This document shows, one piece after another, positions 22,105 through 32,428 of a stretch of DNA of 50,708 nucleotides. Under the pieces are notes generated by a model. It made no database searches. It was given only the letters and a program-made list of their open reading frames with translations, and was not told the DNA's origin. The stretch spans positions 127,873 to 178,580 of the forward strand of contig NC_030993.1 of NCBI RefSeq assembly GCF_000149955.1. Direction: 5' to 3'. Numbering within the stretch: the stretch's first letter is position 1; every line of letters starts with the position of its first letter. This DNA comes from Fusarium oxysporum f. sp. lycopersici 4287 (lineage: Eukaryota; Ascomycota; Sordariomycetes; Hypocreales; Nectriaceae). A program made the position numbers and the translations under genes.

Positions 22105-24472
22105 ATGTCGCTCCCGTTTATTGCTGTTGGGAAGCACCGTTTAAAGCCACTCTTAAAGCAATGTAATGCAGATAGCGAGGCTCCGATTGATACATCATGC
22201 AGGACGGTACCTACACGTTGTGCTGGGTGTGCAGATGTCTGCGAATCCTGCCGGCGGCATAAAATAAGAGTCAGCCGAGCCCTATACTCAGGATCAAAGA
22301 CATGGCTAAGCTCACAGACCGTGATTAGTGCGATGGAACTCGGCCCAGTTGCGGAGTCTGTCAAGCGAAGGGCAAAGAATGCACGTACCAAGAACCGCGG
22401 GACGACGCTCTCAAGCGTAAATATGCCGAGCTAGAGCGTTCGCATGCTGACTTAGAGGCCGTTATCCACGCTATCCAGCGTCGCCCAGAGGCGGACGCCA
22501 AGGCTATATTCGACCGCATCCGAGCTGGGGCCGATGCCCAGTCAATCTTGCGCCAAATCAAACATGGCGATATCCTGCTTCAACTACACTTGGAACCAGA
22601 GACGAGATACCGTTACGAGTTCCTTTACAAGTCGCAGTTTCCAGAGCTTCTGAGCTCCGTAGACAATCCCTATCTCGGCTCTTTGCTCTACGAGGGCGCG
22701 CGTGTTGGCGCTCCTGCCCCAAGCCTCACGCTATCATCTGCGAATGAGAAATACCAGGCCCACTACCTCCGGCCTTACCATGCCGCAACAATCATCGATT
22801 CCAGGTTGGAAGAAGTGAAACCCTCCCAGTGGACTAACGTCTCTGTTGATGACGTGTTCATGAGAGAGCTTCTTCAGCTTTATTTCTTACACGAACATGA
22901 TTCGGTCCCATTATTCCACAAAGACTACTTCCTTGATGGCATGTTGGCACTTGATGACAGATTTTGTTCCGCTCTGCTTGTCAATGCAGTCCTTGCTCAC
23001 GCTATGTGCTCTTTACAGACTTCTTATGCTGCCAACCCCGATCGTGCGCAATACTGGGACCCACGCAATATCTCATACCAGTTCTTCGCTGAAACTAAGA
23101 GGCTTTGAGAACTCGAACGATTGCGAGAACCCTCTCTCACCACTTTGCAAGCCGCACTTGTCATGACCCTCATTCTCAACATGGGCGGTTTGGACAAATT
23201 AGGCATGACATACCTAATCCAAGCTGCATCTATGGCGCATAACCTACAACTCTTCGATTCGCCAAGTACGGTTCGAGACATTGAAGTCCGCAATCCCTGT
23301 GACTTTACAGCGTGGGGTCTTTTCTATTTGCAAAGGTATGGTATTGGAACATGTCAGCCTGGAAAATTCCCTTCGGCGCGTTCGCTAATCTGGACTTCGA
23401 TTTAAGCATCGGATGCTATTACTTTATGATCCCACCAATGATCAACGAATCGACCAAGATATCCTTGCCAGACGTAGAGGAGTTCCCTGAAAGGTACGGC
23501 GAGATTTGGATCAAGTACCCTCTAATTCAGGCAAGGGTTCCGATGCGACTCGGTCACACAGTCAGAGCCAGAACGGAACTCGCTGTGATCATGAATCATA
23601 TCGCAGCCGCTCGCTTTGACAAAGATGACGGAAGTGGCCCCGGAACGCCAAAGAACATCAGTGGCTTTATCGCAGACCTGAAGCGGTGGTACGGAAGATT
23701 GCCTGATCCTATACTGCCTAAGAACATTATCTTCCCATCACAGCTTAAGCTACAGTACGTTGCATCGCACCCAATGCTCTTGTTTCCCTCAACAGCTTAA
23801 CATAAGAAGTGGCTGATCTCTCGGTGTAGCATGTTCTACCATAATATGCTTATCGATTTATATGAACTACTTTTAACAGAAGTGGATGTCAATACTTCGC
23901 CCGATCCAGCGCACACGCAGGCAGAAAGCCCGCAACTCGCTTCTGATCATTCCAAAATCTGCTTGGAGACGCTTGTTCGACTATATTACCTTCGTCACGG
24001 GTTCAGTGGCTCAGATGCACTGCTCACTAACTTTCTTGTGCTTATTGCATTCCAGTCCATTACCAAACTGAAGGCCGGAATTCCTCCTCCATCATCATCT
24101 TCTTCTTCCTCAGACCTCAGTATACCTGGGATAACCGCATCGCCGTTCACAGCTCAAGACTTGAGCGACGCACGTTCTGCTCTCATTCTTGCCGAAAAGG
24201 GTCTTACAGAGCAAGGACAGTGCTATTTCTTTTCCCAGGCTTTTTTCCATGTGGTTCTGAACAGCATCAGCCCAGAGGACGCGCAGCTCGTACAGCATTA
24301 TACGAAAGTCCCCAGTGAGGGACCTGATGAACGCCGGATGCGCGCCGAACATGTTCATAGCGACTTTCCCATAGAGATCGTCACCGTCACAAACGGCGCC
24401 ACCAGCCAGTCTCTAGATAAATTGACGAAAAGGTACGCCGAGATGACGTTGAAACAAGCGAACTCAGCGTAA
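22105..24472 (+). pseudogene. Zn2Cys6 transcription factor with an in-frame stop
   Basis: Proposed exons are 22105-22269 (an ATG at 22042 is also in frame), 22329-23335, 23407-23754 and 23830-24472. The zinc cluster is restored at the first joint: CESCRRHKIR joined to CDGTRPSCGVCQAKGKEC. A heptad-rich stretch (ELERSHADLEAVIHAI) and the fungal regulator domain follow, with NVSVDDVFMRELLQLYFLHE, HKDYFLDGM, CDFTAWGLFYLQ, PERYGEIWIKYP and a C-terminal part ending QANSA. At 23106-23108 the frame has TGA, but coding similarity continues straight on in the same frame (ETKRL, stop, ELERLREPSLTT). Family members usually have Trp there, so TGG to TGA is the simplest cause. The first donor (GTCAGC) is weak. 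A truncated product of roughly 310 residues with the DNA-binding domain remains possible. Confidence 0.7.
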
Positions 24473-24625
24473 CCAGCAGCGGAGCAAGAGCACAGTGTCG
24501 GTAATAAATAGAGTAACCAAGAGACAAGATGGTCAGCATTGTCATGGGGCTTGGGATTGACATACCTTTGCCAAACAAATAAAACCCAATCATTGAAGTC
24601 ACAGGCATTACGAATTTTAGGTGCC

Positions 24626-24746
24626 AACATTGTCGTGTATGATCTCGACGTCTGAATCTTAGATCCTTTAAACCTCCGGCCATCCTCGATAAAATGGCGT
24701 AAAGGATCTTAAGGATGCCTATTAATAGAAGTAATAAAAAGCTTCA
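24626..24746 (+). repeat. Dispersed repeat copy B
   Basis: This is the partner of 21420-21536, with more G and C retained. It begins with the end of a coding frame (ANIVVYDLDV then stop) and continues into the same 3' flank. It lies just downstream of the stop-containing regulator. Confidence 0.6.
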
Positions 24747-24848
24747 CGCGTCACGTACCCCCAGTTGCATAGAAAAGTATCCACGCCTAAGAGGATGTCC
24801 GCAGTTGCATCATGTTGCCCCTAAAGGCAAGAAATGAAATCAGAACTA

Positions 24849-25140
24849 CACGAACTGCCCGATAGTCCCACCCGAATAAACAGCAAGCCTGTCCAGTTCT
24901 GCCTCAGTGAGACACCTGTCAATAAATGTGAACATGGATACTTGAAGCCTTGGAAACCGATCTTAGTTTCGCGAAACTTCAGTGAGACAGGTGATGGGGG
25001 GATTCATTCTTCAACAACTGCGGATCTCAAGATGCTCAATTTGCTCCGGGATGCATTCCCCAAACGGAGGAGCAGGCGGTGTCTTGAAGGCAAGAGGATC
25101 ATACTCCCCCAAATAGTCATAGAGGCTAGTTATGACCTGA
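24849..25140 (-). pseudogene. Unidentified gene remnant
   Basis: The minus strand shows coding-like pieces: SLYDYLGEYDPLAFKTPPAP with PFGECIPEQIEHLEI (25140-25011) and, after stops, CLTEAELDRLAVYSGGTIGQ (about 24915-24850). They are not joined by an open frame and no family was recognised. The plus-strand open frame over the same bases looks like a shadow. Confidence 0.25.
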
Positions 25141-25795
25141 ATCACCAATACCAATTGTTTCACTTGTATTATCTGTCGCAACCGTGCACCTATGTAAGTC
25201 CAGTTTGGTGCTGGCTCACATGCGTCTTTCGGCCACGCGGAAATAGAGTTAATAGGAAGAATTTAAATATTTATTAATTACTATTTTAGAACTAAGTAAA
25301 AATATATATTAGTAATCTTCTAGAAGCTAAGTTCGTATGGGTATATATATACTTCTAGCTATAGGTCTTAGCTGTAAATAATACATTGAGCTTATGATTT
25401 AAATATTATATTAAATACCTAACTAATTACTACAGTGTAATAACTAATAAAAAACGTAAATAATAATTCTTTTTCCTCTTTTCTAAGGAGTATAAAAAAC
25501 TTTAATTCCTCAGCTAAAATAATTTAACTTAATACTATAAAGCTAAAGAAATTAAAATCGCAGTATATATACCAGCAGAATAGTTATCTATGTAGATTAT
25601 GCCGATACATCTCTCATCAACATATATATTAACTAATTCTAAATAAATATGCAGGCTATTCCATCTTCTAGCAATTATCTCCGAGAAGACGATAGCTATA
25701 AACACAATATTGCTTGGCTCTAATAACTCAAGCGTAAACATCCCAAACAAAGTATAGTATAACAAGAATACAGAGTGCGGGTAATAATAACTAAG
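25141..25795. other. AT-rich, probably RIP-mutated DNA
   Basis: From about 25250 to 25790 the sequence is dominated by A/T with abundant TpA and no credible coding frame. Confidence 0.5.
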
Positions 25796-26794
25796 CTACG
25801 CGTAATTGTCCTCATTCCTTTTCTCAAGTCGTCTTCGTATGACAAAAGAGCCATAGATTGTCGCTAGTGAGGAAACCAAGGGTAATACAATAAACAATCC
25901 AGTAAGGGCGGCGCATAAAATCATCGCGAATATACTGAAACCGTATGCTGCTTGCTGAAGATCAGGATCTGGATTTTTTGAGTGTGAGGCTAATGATAGA
26001 TTGAAAGCCGACAGAATAATAACAACGATACCAAACGCTGACACTGCGTTATTGTACTGGTCCATGTAAGGCACATAGCTCTCGGTCAAAGCATGGGGGA
26101 AGCCTTGAAGGATACTGGATATGGAAAACTTGTAAGGCGAATATCGGTAAATCGTATCAAGCCGATTTAACCGCAACTCGCCGTATTGGAATCGTTTGTC
26201 CATGATATTAGAGTCCTTGGGGTTGAGATTTGGTAGTATTGTACGGGCAAATTCCGACCAAGCTCGGTAGTCCAAGTTCTCATTGATTAGACGAGATTCT
26301 TGAGCCACCCGCAAATCATGACCAAAGCGAATAAGGCCACAATAAGAGTACAGAAGCCCGCACGCTGCTCGGTGCAATTGAGGGTCACAGGATATGTTGG
26401 CCTCCCAGAAATCGTAGTTGAGGAGAAAGTCCGGTAGTGGCTTAATGAATATTCTCGACTTGGCCCAAACAAGATGAAGATCCAGTTCCTCTGCAATTAC
26501 AATTTCACGGCGCAGGAATTTCTGGTAGTATAATGATCGGGGAGCTCCATGGACGGCGATTAGCCATAACATCTTGCGTATGGCATTGAATCGAGAAAGA
26601 TCGAAAAAGGCGCAAAGAAATCTATGCACCTCATCTCTAGCCTCATATCTCAGTATCTGCAGTTCCCTTGCTAAGGGAGATATATCGTTGAAGGCTGCAG
26701 GGAGGACTAGGTCATCCTGAGAAACCAAGGAAGAAGTTGGCGGGAACGGGGGCTTATATGCTAGCGATGCGATCTCCTTGCTGGATTTATCCAT
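25796..26794 (-). CDS. DUF6601-like membrane protein
   Basis: A single exon encodes 332 residues from the ATG at 26794. The body is soluble and helical with EVHRFLCAFFDLSRFNAI, PRSLYYQKFLRREI, ELDLHLVW, KPLPDFLL and RFQYGELRLNRLDTIYRY. This pattern is known from an uncharacterised fungal family (DUF6601, by my recollection). Two hydrophobic segments lie at the C-terminus (AFGIVVIILSAFNLSLA and FSIFAMILCAALTGLFIVLPLV), followed by basic RRRLEKR, so the chain is probably tail-anchored with both ends on the same side. The function is unknown. It sits between AT-rich DNA and a gene remnant but is itself intact. Confidence 0.7.
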   Translation of the reverse strand: MDKSSKEIASLAYKPPFPPTSSLVSQDDLVLPAAFNDISPLARELQILRYEARDEVHRFLCAFFDLSRFNAIRKMLWLIAVHGAPRSLYYQKFLRREIVIAEELDLHLVWAKSRIFIKPLPDFLLNYDFWEANISCDPQLHRAACGLLYSYCGLIRFGHDLRVAQESRLINENLDYRAWSEFARTILPNLNPKDSNIMDKRFQYGELRLNRLDTIYRYSPYKFSISSILQGFPHALTESYVPYMDQYNNAVSAFGIVVIILSAFNLSLASHSKNPDPDLQQAAYGFSIFAMILCAALTGLFIVLPLVSSLATIYGSFVIRRRLEKRNEDNYA

Positions 26795-27235
26795 TTAGAA
26801 TATGGTAGAATGACAGGTGCGGGAAAAAATTGGAGTTGTAGTAAATTGGTCTTTTGAAAGCTTGTCCAAGGAGTTAAGAGGATGCGGAGCATGCCAAGAG
26901 TGCCAATGACTTGTAATTTATGGTTTATGGACTCGCCAATGTTAGAAAGCTGACCAGACTATGACTCCAAGCTTATGCAACAACGCGTGCCCTCTTACGT
27001 TGCCTGGTCGCGCATATTAGACTGTGATGGTCTCTATATTGCAAATATGACATAACACTTTCAGACCAGCTGATTTTAATTGAGCTATAGTGTGTGCATG
27101 TCGCAGTTATGACATAATTTGTAGAGTTGAATATAGAGGCATCCTGTCCATTCTGGTCCAAGCTTGCTTGAACTGACAAACATTCAATTGGACTGGGGAT
27201 ATCAGGGACTAGAGAGCACCCACTAGCCCATAACT
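26795..27235. other. Intergenic, AT-rich
   Basis: No gene is recognised here. The part nearest 27235 probably holds the mutated 3' continuation of the maleylacetate reductase remnant; its frame is open to 26973 but no longer resembles the family. Confidence 0.35.
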
Positions 27236-27641
27236 GCATCATAAGCTTAACACAGTTTAGGTAGCGCCTACGCACTATATCTGTCATGATGCTATAACAA
27301 TGATAATACCCCGCAGATGGAGGCAATAGTATGCTTAGGGTCAAGGTGAAGTCTATATCATTGATAACCACGGAAGGCAGGATCTTGGGGTCAGATCGAG
27401 TAGTTTTATGGCTATTTTGCATTTCGCCGAGAATAAGGGTCATTTCTGAGCCAGAATAAGTCGTTGGGATGCAGATATGAGGTGCCCCTGAACGAATAGA
27501 GATGGCTTTTCTGAGTCTAATCCCCGACCCTCCACCGATAGAAATAACGCAGTCGGCTGACATAGAGTCAAGAAAGGCGATTCCTTTTTCAGTTACCCTT
27601 GGTGTGCCAGAAATAAGGCATGAGCGTTTATTCCGACCCAA
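27236..27641 (-). pseudogene. Maleylacetate reductase / iron-type alcohol dehydrogenase remnant
   Basis: The minus strand encodes SADCVISIGGGSGIRLRKAI, APHICIPTTYSGSEMTLILG, KTTRSDPKILPSVVINDIDF and TLTLSILLPPSAG. These align with the NAD-binding GGGS region and the IPTTYAGSEMTPI segment of maleylacetate reductase, which reduces maleylacetate to 3-oxoadipate. There is no ATG and no N-terminal domain. After the LTLS motif the reading no longer follows the family, where the metal-binding His residues belong. It is a dead fragment of an aromatic-catabolism gene. Confidence 0.65.
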
Positions 27642-27875
27642 ACCTTGTATCTAGGTATAGGTGCGCTGGGGCTCGCGACAGTCCTTACCACTAATGCTAG
27701 ACGCGTGTTAACAGGGGTATGTAATTGGTTAATTGATAAGATCATCTACCCTGCACTAATAACTGTGATCTTTGTTATTATATTAATTTAAATAAAATAG
27801 TTTCAATACTATCTAATGATTATAAGAGAAAAATAAACTCAATATTCACTTATTGTCTTTATCTTTAGCTTTAAC

Positions 27876-29659
27876 CTAGACTTTGCGGTCGACATTCTCC
27901 TGCTCAAGAGTCGTTGGTATGTCAGTGTTGAAGACCTTGGACTTGGCAGGCTCGTCCACAGTTACGTCTGCTGCCTCTCCATCAAAGATGACAGCAATCT
28001 CCTCTAAGGCTTTACCCTTAGTTTCGAGGGACCAACCGTAGGCGATGAAACTCTCGACAATGAGGACAGCAACGTAGACGAGGTAGTAACGCCACCCAAT
28101 GCTGTCTAATCCAACAGGGTTGACATACTGGGTGACGAAAACAGCACATTTCGTCGCAAGAACATATACACCCATTCCCTTCGCCCGGATTGAGTACGGG
28201 AGAACCTCAACTGAGTATGCCACTGGGAGAGGCGAGAAAGCCATGCAGTAGAAGATCTCATAGACGAAGATTAGAGCCATCACCGCAACACCGGCAGACT
28301 TGGCCTCCGTGGCGGCAAAGCGTTCCGATGCGATGGTCCATCCTGTAAAGACAAGCAACATGCCAACTGTAGAGATTCGGAAGAGAGGACGGCGACCAAC
28401 GCGATCGACGAAGCAGGCGCTGGTGAGAGCGAGGGCCCAGTTCCAAATGTTGATGAGACCGTTAACCAGGGCTTGTGTCTTCTTGTTCGTGATGCCGACA
28501 GTGTCCATGACTCGAGAGAGATCTGCACAGTCATCAAGTCAGCCACTGATCCGTCAGATTGTGACTGATGAAGTCGACTTACAGTAAGAGATCAATCCAT
28601 TTCCAGACCATTGAGACATTAGACCCATGCAGATGACGAGGAACATCCTGTAGCGGTTACCCTTGGTGCTGACCATAGACTTCCAAGTAGTTTGACCAGA
28701 TACTGCGGACTGTCAGTAAAGTATGACAGAGCGGCAGCGAGCGACCTACACTTCTCTTGCTCAATCGCGGCTCGAATCTCTTCGTATTCCAGCTCTACTA
28801 GTTCCGTCTTGACACCTTCTCCATGGTACCTCGTAAGAGCTTCGAGGGCCTCTTCACTGCGATCGTTCGAGATGAGCCATCGTGGGGATTCGGGGAGGAA
28901 CCAGACAGTCGATAGCTGGATGAGACTGGGTGCCATCTGAAGCAGGGAGGGGATTCTCCATGACCATGTGCTGGGGATTACTCTAGTGCCATAGGTGATC
29001 CAAGCAGCTGCAATAGAGCCCAGGAACCAACTAGACAAGTCAGCAAAGTCAAAGGACAAGCAGCAAAGATTGACTTACCAAGTGTTGCAGATAGGCTGAT
29101 CAATGCGACTTGGGGAATGTTATGGTGCCAGTAATTGACGATGACAGCCGAGACAGTGACCTCAATCGGAACACCAATAGCGAACTGATACCAATAGTTC
29201 CAAGCAAGAGCGAAACCAAGGGCAGGGTCGACGAAACGGGCAGCAAAGATGGGGACAGGGCCGGGAATTGGTAGCCATGATGCCATCTCACCAACACTAT
29301 TCAGCAACAAAAGGCGCAATGGGCGTGGAACAGATGCTGCCAAGCGACATGATAGCGCTCATGAGTCCAAGCTGAGATCCGCGTGGGTTGTCAAAGAAGT
29401 CATCCCAGTAGGAGACAGTCTGCAGAGAGTTCATCATACTTCCATCATATCCAGAGGTTGCATATGACACAACACATGCTGGGAAGAGCAGGAAATAAAG
29501 ATGTCTCCGCGCAGCTGACTTGTACCAGCTTGGAGACTCGTTTGAGAGCTCAGATATGCGCGAAGGCTTGTAGGCTGCATCGGTGGTACCCTGCTGGCGG
29601 GCTTGCTTTGCGAGCAAGTCCTGCTTTGGGGCCGGAAGACGATTTCGAAGAAAGTTCAT
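27876..29659 (-). pseudogene. MFS sugar transporter gene with its middle replaced by foreign coding DNA
   Basis: The N-terminal exon starts at the ATG 29659 (MNFLRNRLPA) and reads through GYDGSMMNSLQ and GSICSTPIAPFVA to about 29301. From about 29094 the transporter resumes as CNTC joined across an intron (29078-29031) to WFLGSIAAAWITYG. It continues through exons 29030-28750, 28702-28583 and 28522-27876 with LPESPRWL, DRVGRRP and the C-terminal LETKGKALEE. Between them, where the GRR loop and membrane helices 2-4 should be, lies about 206 bp of amino-acid permease sequence in another frame, with a TAG directly at the left joint. The remaining exons are otherwise undamaged, so the replacement looks recent or is an assembly artefact. 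The gene is divergent from the GH5 hydrolase. Confidence 0.7.
29095..29300 (-). pseudogene. Amino-acid permease fragment inside the sugar transporter gene
   Basis: The minus strand reads GEMASWLPIPGPVPIFAARF, then VDPALGFALAWNYWY and VPIEVTVSAVIVNYW, the segment spanning membrane helices 3-4 of fungal APC-family amino-acid permeases. Its left end (ATAG then TGTTGGTGAG) could be an intron acceptor of the donor gene. The right end runs into the transporter frame near 29095. Confidence 0.75.
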
Positions 29660-30440
29660 TGCGAAGGATCAATCCAAAGGAAATGTCGGTGTTGATGAAC
29701 GGGATACTGGGGATAAGAGCAAGTCACCTTGCATGGTTGGTTGTCTTATATATGTGTTTGTGATGTGATAAAAAACCGGGAGTGAGAGACTTGCTTTTGC
29801 CTATATTGTCTGCCAACCTAGAGTGCACCTGGTTAGCATCCGAAAACTCGGGTGTCATTCACCCCATCAATTCGATAGCGTTGCAGCTAAATTTTGCGGG
29901 GTCGAGACCAAATTTCTGGGGGAACTCCGCATATTGCTCATGGGGATCGTTCCATGTGTCGGGTCATGCAACGGTAAACTCATCGGGCAACTGTGAAGTC
30001 TTTGCATCACCAGAGAATTGCTCACAGTCATGAGTGAGATGCTGCGGAGACGGAGGATCGAGATGGACCAATCATGGCGTCTCGGGGGAGCTAAATCATT
30101 GCCCCTACGTATTTCACGACTCGCGTTCCACTTTGAGAATATCGGGGTTAGAATTTAGCTGCCCCGAAGCGCTATGATTGGCTCGCCTCCTCTACAACTT
30201 GGTTTCGGGGCAAGGAATTCACTCCCCCGCGAGGTATGTTGATGCTCAAGAGAAGTTTGTTTATCCTCGGTAATCCACGGTGTCCTCATGAGCTAACATC
30301 ATTGGTATGATCATGAGATGTGCAAAGTGGACATACTCCGGGGGAGTATATACCATGGGGTATTTAGGAGAAGTCCATGCGCGCCCTTTCTGGATTGCTT
30401 GCACTATTGTTGACCAATTCACCGGCTGCTGACTTCAATC
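29660..30440. promoter_or_regulatory. Divergent promoter, transporter / GH5 hydrolase, rich in GGGG boxes
   Basis: In 780 bp there are many runs of four or five G or C: GCGGGG near 29897, TCTGGGGGAAC at 29915-29925, CTCGGGGGAG near 30083, CCCCGAAGC near 30163, CTCCCCCGCG near 30221 and CCGGGGGAG near 30337. Several fit the CreA SYGGRG consensus and come in both orientations. TATATACC near 30345 may be the TATA element of the hydrolase. Confidence 0.45.
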
Positions 30441-32312
30441 ATGACTACCGGAATACTAAAGACAGACTGTGATCGCATTGTCGACGCAAACGGCGATGCA
30501 GTACTCTTGCGCGGTGTAAGTTCTCATACCCATGCTCACTGTCATGATGTATTGCAAATGGCGACATACTGACACCGTGACCACAGACTGCCCTCGGCGG
30601 CTGGATGCTTATGGAGAACTTCATGAATGGCTTCCCTGGACGAGAACACCAGATCCGAGCAGCGCTCCTCAAGGTGCTTGGCCAAGAGAAGCACGACTTC
30701 TTCTTCGACAAGTTCCTCGAATATTTCTTCGGTGAAAAGGATGCTGAATTCCTTGCTTCATTGAACTTCAACTGCCTGCGATTATGTCTCAATTACAGAC
30801 ACTTTGAAGATGACATGAACCCATTTGTTATCAAGGAAGAGGGTTTTAAGCATGTTGACCGAGTCATCAATCTCGTAAGTCGCAAGAACTTTACTTATCG
30901 CCGGCTGTTAACGTAAATAAAATCGCAGTGCGCCAAATATGGTATCTACACTATCCTCGACCTTCACGCCCTACCTGGTGGACAAAACCAGGATTGGCAC
31001 TGCGACAACCCGACCGGATATGCCGCCTTTTGGGACCACAAACACTTCCAAGACCGAGCGATCAACCTGTGGGAACATATTGCCCGAAGATATAAGGGAA
31101 ATCCATGGGTTGCTGGTTACAATCCCATGAACGAGCCTGCTGACTCTGAGTGGAGTCGCCTGTTGGCATTCTACGACCGTATCGTGCCGGCAATCAGGAA
31201 TGTCGATCCTGACCATATCCTATTCTTGGAAGGCAACACGTGAGCATCATCCACTTGAGTCAATCTTCTGCAGACGTACTGACGACAGCCTCGACACAGA
31301 TTCAGCATGGACTTCACAGGCTTCGACAGAGTATGGGACAACTCGGTATACGCCATCCATGACTACTGTGGTTTTGGGTTCCCGAACAGAATCGGTAGAT
31401 TCCAAGGTACAAAAGAACAGGAGGGCTACATTCGTAGAATGTACGATCGCAAGGTGGAGTTCATGAAGAAGCACAACGTGCCAATCTGGAATGGTAAGTT
31501 TCATTGGGCCCTTTTGATGACCTAAGCTGACCTCTGCAGGTGAATTCGGTCCCATCTACGAACGAAAGGAGTACAACCCAGACTGGGAAGTCCAGAACCA
31601 AGAGCGATACAATATGCTGGATCGACAGATGGCTATTTACACTTCTGAGAGCATTGGTAGGTCACCCGAAAATTCATTCCATCAATAGCACTAACACAGC
31701 TCAGCATGGTCGATCTGGGCATACAAAGACGTCAACGTCATGGGCATGACCCATGTCTCCCCAGACTCTGCTTGGCTCAAGCTTCTCGGACCCATCATCA
31801 AGAAGAAACGTGATCTCGCTGTGGACTCGTGGGCTTACGACGATGCACATCTTCAAGACGGCCTCTTCGGTCCACTACACCAGTGGTTTGAAGATAACGT
31901 CCCAGCACAATACTCCAAGAAGTACCCCTGGCAATGGCGCATGCACATGCATGTCTTCCGAGGCATTCGAGGAATTACCATGGCCGAGTATATGATCCCT
32001 GAATGGGCAGACTACTTCAAGGGCAAGAGCTTTGAGGAACTGGACGAACTCGCTGCAAGCTGGAAGTATGAGAATTGCATGCAGAGAGGACAGTTGAATG
32101 AACTTCTGAAGACATATGCGCCCATGAAGGCCGGTGACAGGAGGCTGGAAGGAAAAGTCATTGAATCAGAAGGTACTGCAAGTGATGTGCCCTCTAAGGA
32201 GGCATCTGTCTCAGGTGTTGGCATCTTTGAGCTGTCGCCGGAGGAGAAGCTGAAAGCTGAGCTGAAGAAACAACAACACCCGCAAGCCCAACCTGTACCT
32301 GTCGCAGCATAG
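30441..32312 (+). CDS. Glycoside hydrolase family 5 protein, intracellular
   Basis: There are six exons: 30441-30515, 30587-30874, 30929-31239, 31300-31493, 31540-31656 and 31705-32312, coding for 530 residues. It is a GH5-type (beta/alpha)8 fold with LRGTALGGWMLMENFM at the N-terminus, NCLRLCLNYRHF, LDLHALPGGQNQDWHCDN, the acid/base Glu190 in YNPMNEP and the nucleophile Glu291 in GEFGPIYE. The start (MTTGILKTD) has no signal peptide, and the C-terminus is a polar, Lys/Gln/Pro-rich tail, so the enzyme should be cytosolic. It resembles the glucan 1,3-beta-glucosidase/cellulase grouping, but the substrate is not readable from sequence. The divergent broken sugar transporter suggests uptake of a glycoside followed by internal cleavage. 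Confidence 0.85.
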
Positions 32313-32428
32313 GCTTGCCATTAGACATACCATGTAGCCAGTTTTAGTATAATACAAAAAGCAAGTAATATCGATATCCGTATACAAAGTCAGCTTAGAC
32401 ATGGGAATGCGAGTCGAGTAGTCATTTA

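Noticed and set aside
23040..23120. Intron to remove the TGA in the regulator at 22105-24472
   Set aside because: The possible donor and acceptor would also remove conserved family residues on both sides of the stop.
24834..25277. A 147-codon plus-strand frame
   Set aside because: No family similarity; the minus strand of the same DNA shows more coding-like remnants.
30341..30515. Secreted version of the GH5 protein with an upstream signal exon
   Set aside because: The ATG at 30441 opens directly into the conserved GH5 start and no hydrophobic leader is found upstream.
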